From Fuerstiella sp. (GTDB taxonomy: Bacteria > Planctomycetota > Planctomycetia > Planctomycetales > Planctomycetaceae), in the NCBI GenBank assembly GCA_022843805.1, contig JALHMY010000040.1, forward strand, positions 1-64,000: a DNA stretch of 64,000 nucleotides, given 5' to 3'. The notes under the pieces were generated by a model. That model did not search any database, had not been told where the DNA came from, and saw only the letters and a program-made list of their open reading frames with translations. Positions 29,532-39,400 of this stretch are shown here, in pieces (positions within the stretch are counted from its first letter, which is position 1; every line of letters begins with the position of its first letter). Both the position numbers and the translations under genes were made by a program.

Positions 29532-30002
29532 ATGAGCGAACCAGACGGAAGATCGGAACTTCAGAATCAGGCGGTGATCATTGTGGATCATGGTTCTCGC
29601 AGGGCTGCGAGCAATCAGATGCTGCAGGATGCGGTCTCGGCTTTTGCAGCCCAAAGTAAATTCAGAATCGTTGAGCCAGCTCATATGGAGCTGGCTCAGC
29701 CTGATATCGCCACTGCCTTCGCACGCTGCGTGGAGCGAGGCGCCGATCGGGTGATTGTCTTTCCCTATTTTCTTTCGCCCGGGCGACACTGGGATCAGGA
29801 TATTCCCCGGCTCGTCCGTGAGGCCGCTGCATCATTCCCTGGAATTCCGTGGCTTGTCACTGCCCCGTTTGCCCTGCATCCGGGCTTACTCTCTGTGATC
29901 AGCGATCGCATTCAGCATTGTTTGGCCCAGTCGGTTTTACCCGCTGAAGCCCAGCAGGGTTGTGAGGTCTGTACTGGCGACCGTCCCTGCCTCTTCAAAT
30001 GA
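29532..30002 (+). CDS. CbiX/SirB-type sirohydrochlorin chelatase with C-terminal Cys cluster
   Basis: 156 residues. Chelatase motifs are AVIIVDHGSRRAASNQML (H20), AHMELAQPDIATAF and VIVFPYFLSPGRHWDQDIP (H86). The small single-domain CbiX/SirB enzymes insert Fe or Co into sirohydrochlorin for siroheme or cobalamin. After the domain comes QQGCEVCTGDRPCLFK, with C144, C147 and C153 (CX2CX5C). Some CbiX and plant SirB proteins carry a C-terminal Fe-S cluster, so this may be a cluster or metal site. ATG at 29532 has GGGAG 8 bases upstream; the longer frame overlaps the preceding gene without homology. Confidence 0.82.
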   Translation: MSEPDGRSELQNQAVIIVDHGSRRAASNQMLQDAVSAFAAQSKFRIVEPAHMELAQPDIATAFARCVERGADRVIVFPYFLSPGRHWDQDIPRLVREAAASFPGIPWLVTAPFALHPGLLSVISDRIQHCLAQSVLPAEAQQGCEVCTGDRPCLFK

Positions 30003-30164
30003 CGAAGATGCCTGGAAAGCAGGCAGCTCTTGCTCGCGATGCTCAACTCCTGTACTTCCGTTCGAAGTCCGGAACTTTGGAAACGGAATTCGGCACCGCC
30101 ATCGAGTAGAAAAACGGGCGGACTTTAACACGACGGTTGAATTCCTGATCGATTGCAAAACAGT

Positions 30165-30182
30165 TTGGCACATTGATTGCTT
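30165..30182 (+). promoter_or_regulatory. sigma-54 (RpoN) promoter upstream of the amt remnant
   Basis: TGGCACATTGATTGCTT matches the -24/-12 consensus TGGCAC-N5-TTGC. GG at 30167-30168 and GC at 30179-30180 are separated by exactly 10 bases. The predicted transcription start near 30191 lies about 65 bp ahead of the GTG of the amt remnant. RpoN control of amt genes through NtrC is well known in other bacteria. No activator site was recognised. Confidence 0.65.
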
Positions 30183-30256
30183 AACGCATCGCACGTCCAC
30201 GCAGACGCGGTCGGCAAAACAGGCAGAATGGGGCTGCTTTGCACAAGGAATGGAAC

Positions 30257-30862
30257 GTGACGGGATCAAATTTGGTGAAGGGGGTTCGATGGTTGCTCCC
30301 GGTATGGCTTATTAGCGGGGTATTGATGAGTTTTGTGCTTTTGCCATCGTCGGCATTCGGCGGATGAAGCGGCTGCAGTCGCCTCACAGCCTGCGGCGGC
30401 AGCGGCAGCAACTGAAGCCGAAGCGGCTCCGGAGTACTACTCAATGAAGGAAATTGACTACACACTGAACACTCTCATGATGCTGATCTGCGGAACCCTC
30501 GTGATCTTCATGCAGGGCGGATTCGCGACGGTCGAAGTCAGTCTGAATGCGTCCAGGAACGTAGTTAACATCCTGTTCAGGAATCTGATGGACTTTTGCC
30601 TGGGTGCATCCTGTATCTGCTGATGGGATACCGTCTGATGTATCCGGGTGCCGACTACGCGGGAAAATGGTTCGGATATGTCGGACCTTTTGTGACGATG
30701 TTAATTCTGTTTGGAATACTTAAGGCCCTCGGAATGCTGAGAGTGCATGCACACGAAGAGGTTGAAGGACTTGATACGGTAGAACACGGTATGCCGGCTT
30801 ATGGCCACGATGGAGGAGGCATGGCCAGTGCTTCGTTCCAGGGCAGTGCCGCTCAGGCATAG
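30257..30862 (+). pseudogene. amt: ammonium transporter (Amt) remnant: two frameshifts and a large internal deletion
   Basis: Three fragments in shifting frames align to one Amt. Part 1 (from GTG at 30257, AAGGA upstream) is a signal peptide (GVRWLLPVWLISGVLMSFVL, then PSSAF). A loss of two bases near 30357 moves to part 2, with the linker and first helix (MKEIDYTLNTLMMLICGTLV, IFMQGGFATVEVSLNASRNV). A loss of one base near 30608 moves back to part 3 (YLLMGYRLMYPGADYAGKWF). Right after WFG the sequence jumps to the Amt end (KALGMLRVHAHEEVEGLDTV, EHGMPAY), so roughly 300 or more central residues are missing. It cannot form a channel. A sigma-54 promoter and a strong terminator flank it. Confidence 0.85.
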
Positions 30863-30949
30863 AGAACTCGCCTGTTCCCGCTCACATGGGTGCGTTGCCC
30901 GAGCGGGAAGCTCCTGCCGTAGTGTTTGTGCAAACAAACTCAACGGCGG

Positions 30950-30990
30950 AAGGGGGGAAGGACTTGTCCTTCCCCCTTTCTTTTTCGCGC
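30950..30990 (+). terminator. strong intrinsic terminator after the amt remnant
   Basis: GGGGGAAGGAC (30953-30963) pairs perfectly with GTCCTTCCCCC (30966-30976) over 11 bp. TTTCTTTTT follows. This is a canonical rho-independent terminator on the plus strand about 90 bp after the remnant. Confidence 0.85.
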
Positions 30991-31337
30991 GAAATGAAGT
31001 GCGTGGATCATTCAACCATGCTTCAGAATTCCTTACGACTCCGTACAACGTGCGCAACAAAACGCATTCGTTCAAGTTTTATGGCAATCCCGCCGCGATT
31101 CGTTGTAATCGTCTCTATCGAGCACGAGCACCGCGATGCTGAGCACGAGCACGAAAAGACGATTTCGCGCAGAACCATTTCACAGATAACCGGGCCATCG
31201 GCGTTTGTGTTTTTATCTGTGTGATCTGTGGTTAAAAAAACAGCGTCCATTGAACCACAGATGTTACAAGCTTTCACGGATTTCAGGAGCTGAACCTGTA
31301 AAACGGGTCCGCCATCTCAGTTCGGCAAACACGCTGG
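30991..31337. other. intergenic with dispersed ATCTGTG motif
   Basis: This region contains a GAGCACGAGCACCGCGATGC / GAGCACGAGCACG reiteration at about 31119-31154. It also has the dispersed string ATCTGTGTGATCTGTGGTT at about 31214-31233, with an inverted GAACCACAGATG nearby. No gene is supported. Confidence 0.4.
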
Positions 31338-32003
31338 CTATTGAACTTCAGCCGCCTTTGCAAGGTCTTCGTCGTTACCAGCCACGATCAGTGTATCCGA
31401 TTCCTTCAGCTTGGCATCGGGATTGGTCGACGCATTCATCTGGTCCGTCAGCACATCATGCACGGCAACTACCGTAACACCATATCGCTGGCGCAGTTCC
31501 AGCTCTCTCAGAGTCTTGCCATTCCATGACTCCGGTACTCCCATTTCCTGAATGCTGAATCCGGTTCCAAGCCGAACATAATTCAGCAGACCGGAACCCG
31601 ACATTCGTTTTCCAAGGCTGAGCGCCGATTCTCGTTCCGGAAAGACAGTTTCCGTGACCCCCAGTCTCTCCATAACTCGAGCATGGTCGCGTGAAATGAC
31701 CTTTACATACACTTCCCGAATACCAATATCATGCATAGCCATCGTGGTCAGGATGCTGGCAGTAATATCGTCACCCGTGCTGATTACAGCGGCATCCGCA
31801 CCTTTTGCGCCAAGCCGTTCGAGCGTCTTTATACTTTTGCCGTCTCCGACCGCGGCTCTCGATACGTAGGGCGAGATCCTATCAACGGCTTCCCCGTTCA
31901 TATCGACTGCAACAACTTCGTGACGCTGAGCAAACAGTGACTCAGCCACGCTGGAACCGAAATTCCCCAACCCAACCACTACGAAACGCTTCATGTCTTG
32001 CAT
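31338..32003 (-). CDS. ktrA: TrkA/KtrA-type potassium channel regulator (RCK)
   Basis: 221 residues. The RCK N domain has the nucleotide-binding VVVGLGNFGSSVAESLF and acidic AVDMN, with GDGKSIKTLERLGAKGADAA. The TrkA-C domain ends the protein (GFSIQEMGVPESWNGKTLRE, LKESDTLIVAGNDEDL). It gates the TrkH/KtrB partner in response to nucleotides. The partner gene lies 15 bp upstream, so this is a two-gene operon. An alternative ATG nine bases inside (MKRFVVVG) is possible. Confidence 0.9.
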   Translation of the reverse strand: MQDMKRFVVVGLGNFGSSVAESLFAQRHEVVAVDMNGEAVDRISPYVSRAAVGDGKSIKTLERLGAKGADAAVISTGDDITASILTTMAMHDIGIREVYVKVISRDHARVMERLGVTETVFPERESALSLGKRMSGSGLLNYVRLGTGFSIQEMGVPESWNGKTLRELELRQRYGVTVVAVHDVLTDQMNASTNPDAKLKESDTLIVAGNDEDLAKAAEVQ

Positions 32004-32018
32004 CTCATCTATTTGTCA

Positions 32019-33425
32019 TCAGCCAACGACAACGTCTTCGTAGGCGTACCGAAAACCAGTAATCTGTGAACGATGCAGTGTCAGCGCGGCTGCAAGGGTC
32101 AGCAATCCAACTCGCCCGAAAAACATCAGAAGAATAGCGACCCATCGTCCCGCAACCGACAGATCGGGAGTAATTCCCATAGAAAGTCCAACAGTATTGA
32201 ACGCACTGGCAGCCTCAAACATCAGTTGAATCAGATCACTCTTCGCACCTGTTTCCGTTGTTGTCAGCACAAAAACACCAGCCACTGCGATCCCGGAGGC
32301 AATCGCGAACAGACCCACAGCTCGCGAGGTCGTTTCTTCAGGAATTGATCGGCCAAAGCAGTCCGTGGATTCAAGCCCCCGCAGTCGTGACCAGGCCAGC
32401 AGCCCAATCAGAGCCACGGTTGTTGTTTTGATGCCTCCGGCCGTCGAACCAGGTGAGCCTCCGATGGTCATCAGCAGTATTGTCAGCAGATTTGAACTGT
32501 CCGTCGCAGCTCCGTAGTCAATGGCGTTGAAGCCCGCCGTACGGGGCGTCACCGTCAAAAACACCGCGTTGACGACACGATGGACCGTGGGAAGATCCTT
32601 CAGCGTATTATCCCACTCAAAGATGGCGAAAAGCGGGGCCGTTGCGACCGTAAGAAAGATTGTTGTGATCAGAACAAGGCGACTCTGAAGCGAGAATCGA
32701 AATGCCCGCCGATGAATCTTCGACTGTACAAACAAAAACAGCTCCTCGTGCGTCAGAAATCCGAGGCCACCCGCAAGAATCAGCCCCATGATAATGATAA
32801 GCGTGCCGGGTGACTGCTGATATCCAATGAGCGAATCGGTCCAGGTTGAGAATCCGGCATTGCAGAACGCACTGACCGCATGGAAAATTGCCGGCCATAG
32901 TGCCTCCCTCATACCAATCCGGGGAGCCCAGACGCAAAACAGCAATATTGCACCAATACCCTCAAACAGAAAAGTGAACCTTACAATGTCCAGTGTCATT
33001 CGCCGGCGATCGATATGAGGAGCAGAATCCGAGGAGACGATGGAACTGGCCTCCGCCCGCAGTGACAACCGCTTCCCGAGCGCAACAATGATCAAACTGG
33101 CAAATGTCAGCATTCCCAGACCACCCAGCTGAATCAGCAGCAACACAAATGCCTGCCCCAGCAGAGTAAAGTGCTTTGCGGTATCCACAACAATCAGTCC
33201 CGTCACACAAACGGCACTTGTTGATGTGAATAGCGCATCCAGCCATGTCAACCCCTGCGCCGTATAAAGCCCCGGCAGAAACCTGAGCCCCATTGCACCC
33301 AGAAGTACCAGCAGCGCAAATGAACCCACGAACAGCTGCGGGGGCGAAAGCTGCTGCCATGGAGCGACTCGAAGACCGTGCGGAACATCCCAGCGGCGAG
33401 TGGTGCCGTTACGAAGTTGTTTCAA
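32019..33425 (-). CDS. ktrB: TrkH/KtrB-family potassium transporter subunit
   Basis: 468 residues with the four-repeat membrane-pore-membrane plan: DALFTSTSAVCVTGLIVVDT, FHAVSAFCNAGFSTWTDSLI, NAVFLTVTPRTAGFNAIDYG and EAASAFNTVGLSMGITPDL. Length matches KtrB/Ktr-type ion channels. It works with the RCK protein encoded downstream for K+ uptake at the inner membrane. The start appears to be TTG at 33425, weakly supported; homology starts later (SPPQLFVGSFALLVLLG), so the N-terminus could be shorter. Confidence 0.9.
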   Translation of the reverse strand: MKQLRNGTTRRWDVPHGLRVAPWQQLSPPQLFVGSFALLVLLGAMGLRFLPGLYTAQGLTWLDALFTSTSAVCVTGLIVVDTAKHFTLLGQAFVLLLIQLGGLGMLTFASLIIVALGKRLSLRAEASSIVSSDSAPHIDRRRMTLDIVRFTFLFEGIGAILLFCVWAPRIGMREALWPAIFHAVSAFCNAGFSTWTDSLIGYQQSPGTLIIIMGLILAGGLGFLTHEELFLFVQSKIHRRAFRFSLQSRLVLITTIFLTVATAPLFAIFEWDNTLKDLPTVHRVVNAVFLTVTPRTAGFNAIDYGAATDSSNLLTILLMTIGGSPGSTAGGIKTTTVALIGLLAWSRLRGLESTDCFGRSIPEETTSRAVGLFAIASGIAVAGVFVLTTTETGAKSDLIQLMFEAASAFNTVGLSMGITPDLSVAGRWVAILLMFFGRVGLLTLAAALTLHRSQITGFRYAYEDVVVG

Positions 33426-33776
33426 CCTGCACCCACCGGGCTATCAAAAGAATCGGGAATCGACCGTATGAGAAGTCGAAAGTAAACGTTCATACAGATA
33501 TCGATGCATCAGGAACGAGCCAATTTCATCTGATCAGTCACTAACTGTCGACCAGTCGTTCGAATGACAGCTTTGAAAACAGCATTTCTACAAACTCCCA
33601 TAAACAGCCACTTCTCTCAGGATGGCCGTTCCCTGCTCTCGACCCGTTCCAGGTGATCGGCTGACATCGGCTTTATGCATCGCCCAATGCCTGATTCTTC
33701 AACAGGATCGTGGCATACATCGAGCAGCCTGATACAGCGAGCATATAACGGTTGAATCCGGGTTTCAAGTTACCAC
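33426..33776. other. intergenic between ktrB and hemA, nothing recognised
   Basis: About 350 bp downstream of hemA and upstream of ktrB, both minus strand. No frame or clear hairpin was found; it should contain the ktr promoter. Confidence 0.4.
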
Positions 33777-35060
33777 TCATTTGTCCCGCAGCTGAAACAG
33801 CCGACGAATGGCCTGCAAAAGCCCATCCGGTGTGCCAGCTCGGGCTTCATCCTTAAGCGCTTCCAGAGGCGGATGCAGCAGCTTGTTCACGATCCTCTGA
33901 ATCGTCATTTCGATGGCCGTTCGCTGGTCGTCAGTCAGTTCTGGCAGTTTTCGAAACAAGCGATCCAGCTCAGCACGACTGATTTCTCCCCAATGCTCGC
34001 GCAGTCGATGAATGACCGGCCCTGTCGCCCTGTGATAGATCTCCTGCATAAAGCGATCGGTCTGATCGGAGATGATCTCCATGGCCCTGCGAACCTCGGC
34101 TTCCCGTAGCCTGCGGTTCTTATTGCAGGTTTCCTCCAGAGCATCAATGTCGTACAAAAACACATTGTCATCCAGAGTCGAAATCAGAGGGTCGAAATCC
34201 CGAGGTGCAGCCAGATCAAGAATAAAGACCGGCTGCTGGTCCGATTTCGCACGCGCCGCTTCAAATCGCTTCCGACTGATCAGAATCTCTTCGGATCCGG
34301 TCGTGCTGACAATCACATCGGCCCTCGAAAGCCAGTGGTCGAGCTGTCCAAAATCAAACGCTTCGCCGCCAAACGCCCCGGCCAGCCGTTCCGCTCTTTC
34401 GCGGCTGCGATTGATGACAATAATCCTCTGAACACCCTCACTCTTAAGATACTGCAGAGTCTCTTCAGCCATTTCACCCGCACCGATGACCAGCACGGTT
34501 TTATTGTCGAACCGGCTGAAAATGCTGCGACCAAATTCTCCTACCGCCACACTGGCGATGGAGACTCGCCCTTCTGCCAGCCGCGTCTCTGTTCGTACCC
34601 GTCCAGAGACATTTAATGCCTGCTGGAAAAGTACATTCGTCAGTGGACCGCAGGCATCGTTTTGCTGGGCAACACGATAAGCCTCCTTAACCTGATTGAC
34701 GATCTGGGGCTCTCCAAGCACCATGCTGTCAATGCTGCAGGCAACTTCAAAGAGATGCGACACAGCTCGCGGGCCATGATGCGCCAGTACCGACTGCACA
34801 AAGTCGTCGGTCGGAACATTGTGAAAACGTGAGATGAATCGAGTAATGTCGTCAAACGAAACTCCGGCATCCTCCGACTCATCGGCCGCATAGATTTCCA
34901 CTCGATTGCATGTTGAAAGGACCACGATTTCCGAATCCGGATGAAGCTCCTTCCACTGCGCATAGGCATTCGAAAGCTGCTGCTCACTGGAAAACGCGAG
35001 CTTCTCTCGAATCTGAACTCCGGCAACATGATGGTTACAGCTGACAACGAGCACATTCAT
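33777..35060 (-). CDS. hemA: glutamyl-tRNA reductase
   Basis: 427 residues. The catalytic cysteine is in VVLSTCNRVEIYA (C51). Also present: VSHLFEVACSIDSMVLGEPQ, IVNQVKEAYRVAQ, the NADPH-binding VLVIGAGEMAEETLQYL and DVIVSTTGSEEILIS. The C-terminal dimerisation helix follows. It reduces Glu-tRNA to glutamate-1-semialdehyde in the C5 heme pathway. The ATG overlaps the upstream hemX-like gene stop as ATGA, giving translational coupling. Together with the SirB-like protein at 29532 it indicates tetrapyrrole synthesis by the C5 route. Confidence 0.95.
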   Translation of the reverse strand: MNVLVVSCNHHVAGVQIREKLAFSSEQQLSNAYAQWKELHPDSEIVVLSTCNRVEIYAADESEDAGVSFDDITRFISRFHNVPTDDFVQSVLAHHGPRAVSHLFEVACSIDSMVLGEPQIVNQVKEAYRVAQQNDACGPLTNVLFQQALNVSGRVRTETRLAEGRVSIASVAVGEFGRSIFSRFDNKTVLVIGAGEMAEETLQYLKSEGVQRIIVINRSRERAERLAGAFGGEAFDFGQLDHWLSRADVIVSTTGSEEILISRKRFEAARAKSDQQPVFILDLAAPRDFDPLISTLDDNVFLYDIDALEETCNKNRRLREAEVRRAMEIISDQTDRFMQEIYHRATGPVIHRLREHWGEISRAELDRLFRKLPELTDDQRTAIEMTIQRIVNKLLHPPLEALKDEARAGTPDGLLQAIRRLFQLRDK

Positions 35061-36055
35061 GGAGTTTTTCCCTCCATGCCTGAAACGACACCGGAGGAGA
35101 TCTCACCGGGGACCGCAGGATTTTCCGATCGCACCTCACCGCGAGCAGACCGCTGTCCTCCGCTTCCATGAAAGGTGGTAATCGCGCCTGTCCTTGCCAG
35201 CAACATCGGCCCCACAATCGTCACCAGCAAAAACCCACCGCTCAGCATCGACATCTGTGCGATCGCCTTGCCACTTTGCCTTCGAATAACCAGGAGTCGC
35301 ACGACCAGAACGACCATCGCAAGCCAGACCATTATGGTCGTTACAATCGTGGGATCGGTCCAGCGGATCTGAGCTCTTCCCAAAGCATCCTTCTGCAGAA
35401 TCAGGAGGATAAACCCGGTGACCAGTCCCACAGTGAGACAGGGGACTGACAAAATCACCATCCAGCGGTTCACCGACAGCAGCTGTTCCAGACTGGGTAA
35501 CTGTAACCGCTTTAGCCACGAATTGCGGCTTCTCAGTTTTTGATGGTGCAAAAGATACATCAGAGCAGACAGCGTAGCTCCGACGACCGAACCCATCCCC
35601 AGAACCAGTGACGCTGCGTGCAGCATCCCCCATCGCCTCGTTGCGGTTTGCTGCAATTCCGATGTTGCATCATCACTGACAAACACGGCAACAACAACCA
35701 GCAAAAGTATGGCAGGTAACATAAAAACGCCGTGCGCCAACTGACCGTGTGAAGCCGTCAGCACCAAATACAGCACGGCTCCCAGCCACGCGAGTACCAG
35801 TAGCCAGTCCTGCCCGCTGCTCATCAGCGGCGGCAATCCGGATTCCTGACTCCTTGTGACAAGATAGATCGTATGAGCCAGCAGTCCTGCTGCCGTAAAT
35901 CCCAGCACGATGCCGCGTGTTACCGTCGAGCGTCCACGAATCAGCTGCAGCACTTCGCTGATCAGCGAAACGAGATAGCTGAAAAAGAAACACGATATTT
36001 GTACCTGGGCAAGGAAACCCACGGGCAGGTTCTCATTTAAGGAAACAGGAGGCAA
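35057..36055 (-). CDS. HemX/CcsA-like cytochrome c assembly membrane protein
   Basis: About 332 residues and eight hydrophobic segments, for example ISCFFFSYLVSLISEVLQLI, LLVLAWLGAVLYLVLTAS, LVLGMGSVVGATLSALMYLL and IVTTIMVWLAMVVLVVRLLV. The plan matches the CcsA/HemX family encoded next to hemA in many bacteria, where HemX modulates HemA amount. The stop overlaps hemA by ATGA. The frame opens with TTG and no good ribosome-binding site; the GTG at 36022, after GAGAACCTGCCC, is a reasonable alternative start. The C-terminus is Ser/Gly-rich and cytoplasmic or periplasmic. Confidence 0.8.
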   Translation of the reverse strand: MPPVSLNENLPVGFLAQVQISCFFFSYLVSLISEVLQLIRGRSTVTRGIVLGFTAAGLLAHTIYLVTRSQESGLPPLMSSGQDWLLVLAWLGAVLYLVLTASHGQLAHGVFMLPAILLLVVVAVFVSDDATSELQQTATRRWGMLHAASLVLGMGSVVGATLSALMYLLHHQKLRSRNSWLKRLQLPSLEQLLSVNRWMVILSVPCLTVGLVTGFILLILQKDALGRAQIRWTDPTIVTTIMVWLAMVVLVVRLLVIRRQSGKAIAQMSMLSGGFLLVTIVGPMLLARTGAITTFHGSGGQRSARGEVRSENPAVPGEISSGVVSGMEGKTP

Positions 36056-36420
36056 ACAATGTGACCGGATGCAAAAACGTCACCGGATGCAAAAAAACAC
36101 TGATTGTACGCTGACTCGACTGAAGTTGAAATCAGGATGCGATGCATGTCCGATGCCAGCATCCCGTTCCTGATGCCGACATTCTATGCAGAACACCCGG
36201 TGACGGAAATCTGCTGCAGAATTCAGCGAAATATCGAATATTTCTTCGTTTTTTGGCTTTGCCCCCGCGATCCTGCCTGAAATTGTACCAGGCTGACTCC
36301 TTCCTGATTAAGATTTGTGACCGGTGGCAAAATATTCCTCGGCTTTCTGAATGGTCTGCCGGATTTCCACCTGGTTTTTCGATCTGTTCTTCTTCAGCCT
36401 GACTTTCTGGTGATGTCGCT
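36056..36420. other. divergent intergenic region, nothing recognised
   Basis: 365 bp between the divergent hemX-like gene and the long DUF1549/1553 gene. It must hold promoters for both. I see no strong -35/-10 pair and no structured RNA. Confidence 0.4.
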
Positions 36421-39400
36421 ATGCTTGAAATCATTGCTGTTCCGGGTTCGTGGAAGTTGTTCTGCAGAATGCTGACAATTTCCGCCTTTTGTAGCGTGCT
36501 CAACGCTGACGACAAACAGATCGACTACTCTCGCGATGTGCGGCCCATTCTGGCAGTAAATTGTTTTCGCTGTCATGGCGCTGATGAAGGTCATCGCGAA
36601 GCAATGCTCAGGCTCGATACTTTCTCCGGCGCAACCCAGGTAAACGATGATCACGCCGCCGTCGTCCCGGGAAGTCCGGACAAAAGCGAACTCATCGCCC
36701 GCATCACCACCGACAATCCCGAACACCAGATGCCGCCCGCGGAAACAGGGCAAAAACTGAACGATGAACAAATCAAAATTCTCAAAACATGGATTGCGGA
36801 AGGTGCTGAGTACAAACAGCACTGGGCACTTTCCGCTCCAAAACGTCCGGATGTTCCGGCATTGACCAGCGACTGGATACGAAATCCGATTGATGCGTTC
36901 GTGTTAAAGGAGCTGCAGAAGAATCGTCTGTCGCCTGCACCTGCCGCAGACTCCGCGACTCTGCTAAGGCGACTTTCTCTTGACCTCACCGGTCTGCCTC
37001 CGGCAATGGCCGACATTAAAGCGTTCAACGATCGTCTGAATTCCCGGCGAACGGCCGACATTACTGCAAACGCTTCGGCGGACGTCCTCAAAAAGACCGT
37101 CGGCGAAGAAGTCGAACGCCTTCTGGCCTCGTCCCATTTCGGTGAAAAGTGGGCAAGACACTGGCTCGATGCCGCACGTTATGCGGATTCCGATGGCTTT
37201 GAAAAGGACAAACCGCGATTTGTCTGGTTCTACCGGGACTGGGTCGTTAAAGCGATGAACACAGACAAACCGTATAACGAATTTCTGATCGAACAGATTG
37301 CCGGCGATTTGCTTCCTGACCGAACACAGGATCAGCTGATTGCAACCGGATTCCTCCGCAATTCCATGATCAATGAAGAAGGGGGTGTCGACCCGGAACA
37401 GTTTCGCATGGAAGCCATGTTCGATCGCATGGACGCCGTTGGCAAAGCCATGCTGGGACTGACAATTCAGTGCACTCAGTGTCATGATCACAAATATGAT
37501 CCGCTTACCCAGAGCGATTATTACAGAATGTTTGCATTCCTGAATAACTCCGATGAAGCTCAGGCAACAGTATACACGGATGCAGAACAGAAACAGCGAT
37601 CTGCACTTCTGTCAGAAATTCGCGAAACAGAACGTCGATTGCAGGCAGATCGTCCTGGCTGGGCCGATGAAGTGCATGCGTGGGCGCAGCAGTTGTCCGC
37701 CCATTCACCGGACTGGCAGATTGTTCGACCTCAGCTGGATGCCAGCGGTGGACAAAAGCATTATCTGCTGGAAGACGGCTCCGTGCTGGCACAGGGATAT
37801 GCGCCTACCAAACACACGACAGACTTCGTTGTGGAAACGAATCTCACTTCGCTCTCCGGCTTCAGGCTCGAACTGTTGAACGATCCAAACCTGCCGCATG
37901 GCGGCCCGGGCAGGTCAGTTGATGGACTGTGTGCATTATCCGAGTTTCAGATACTGGCAGCGCCAATTGGTTCAGACAGTCGAATGTCTGCGGTCCGACT
38001 GACGGCTGCCTCCGCCGATGTCAATCCTCCGGAACAGGAGCTGGCCGCTCTGTATGCGGATAAATCCAAAGAACGGCGAACCACAGGACCTGTCACTTTT
38101 GCAATCGATGGAAACAACAGTACTGCATGGGGCATCGATGTCGGCGGCGGACGAAGCAATGTGCCACGCAATGCTGTTTTTACTCCTGACTCCCCGCTCA
38201 TCAGCCAGACGGGCTTCAGGCTGACATTTCGACTGATCCAGATGCATGGAGGATGGAACAGTGACGATAATCAAAACAACAATCCAGGGCGATTCCGGTT
38301 CTCAGTGACCTCTCAGCCAGAACCCGCGGCCGATCCGGTTCCACCCTCGGTACGAGCAATCGCGGCAATGTCCCCTGACGATCGAAGCGAACAGCAACGA
38401 CGGGAATTGTTTAGTCACTGGCGCACGACAGTTCCGGAGTTCTCACAGGCGAACGAGGAAATTGAGCGGCTTTGGAACAGTCACCCCCGCGGCACAACGC
38501 AGCTGGTTCTGCAGGAACGATCCAATCGCCGGCCCACCTGGATTTTAACCCGCGGCGATTTTCTGAAGCCGGCTGAAATGGTTGAACCTGGCGTTCCTCA
38601 GGTCTTCGGCTCTTTGACCGATTCGGGCAATACACCCGATCGACTGAAGTTTGCGCGGTGGATCGCAGATAAGGAAACCCCCACGACGGCTCGCAATGCC
38701 GTCAATCGGATCTGGCAGGAATATTTCGGAGTTGGCATTGTTCAAACAGCGGAAGATTTCGGAACCCAGGGCGAGTATCCATCACACCCAGAGCTGCTGG
38801 ACTGGCTGGCGGTGGAACTGATTGAAAACCAGTGGAGTCAAAAGCATATTCATCGACTGATCGTCAATTCGGCGACCTACCAGCAATCGTCCCGCGTGTC
38901 CCCAGAGCAGTTCGCCGCGGATCCGCAAAATCGACTTCTGAGCCGCGGATCACGTTTCCGCGTCAGCGGGGAATCGGTCAGAGATATTTTCCTGTCAGCA
39001 AGCGGGCTGCTCAATCCGACAGTTGGTGGCCCGGGAGTCTATCCTCCGGCACCCGAGTTTTTATTTCTGCCTCCGGCAAGTTACGGCCCAAAGACATGGA
39101 ATGTGGTCTCAGATCAAAGTCGCTTCCGCAGAGCCATCTATACTTTTCGTTTCCGATCTGTGCCCTACCCGGTGCTTGAGACTTTTGATACGCCACGCGG
39201 TGACACGGCCTGTGCACGCCGCAATCGCTCTAACACTCCCCTGCAGGCACTGACAACACTGAACGAAGAGCTCTTTATGGACTGCGCCCGAGCACTGGCA
39301 GTTGCGGCGTTGCGGGACCGACAGGCATCCGATACGGATCGAGTCGATTTCCTGATGCTGCAATGTGTTTCCCGAAATGCGTCGGCCGAGGAGAGGGATA

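Noticed and set aside
30333-30623. A free-standing small membrane protein gene.
   Set aside because: Its sequence is the N-terminal Amt segment, continued in other frames before and after, so it is part of a pseudogene.
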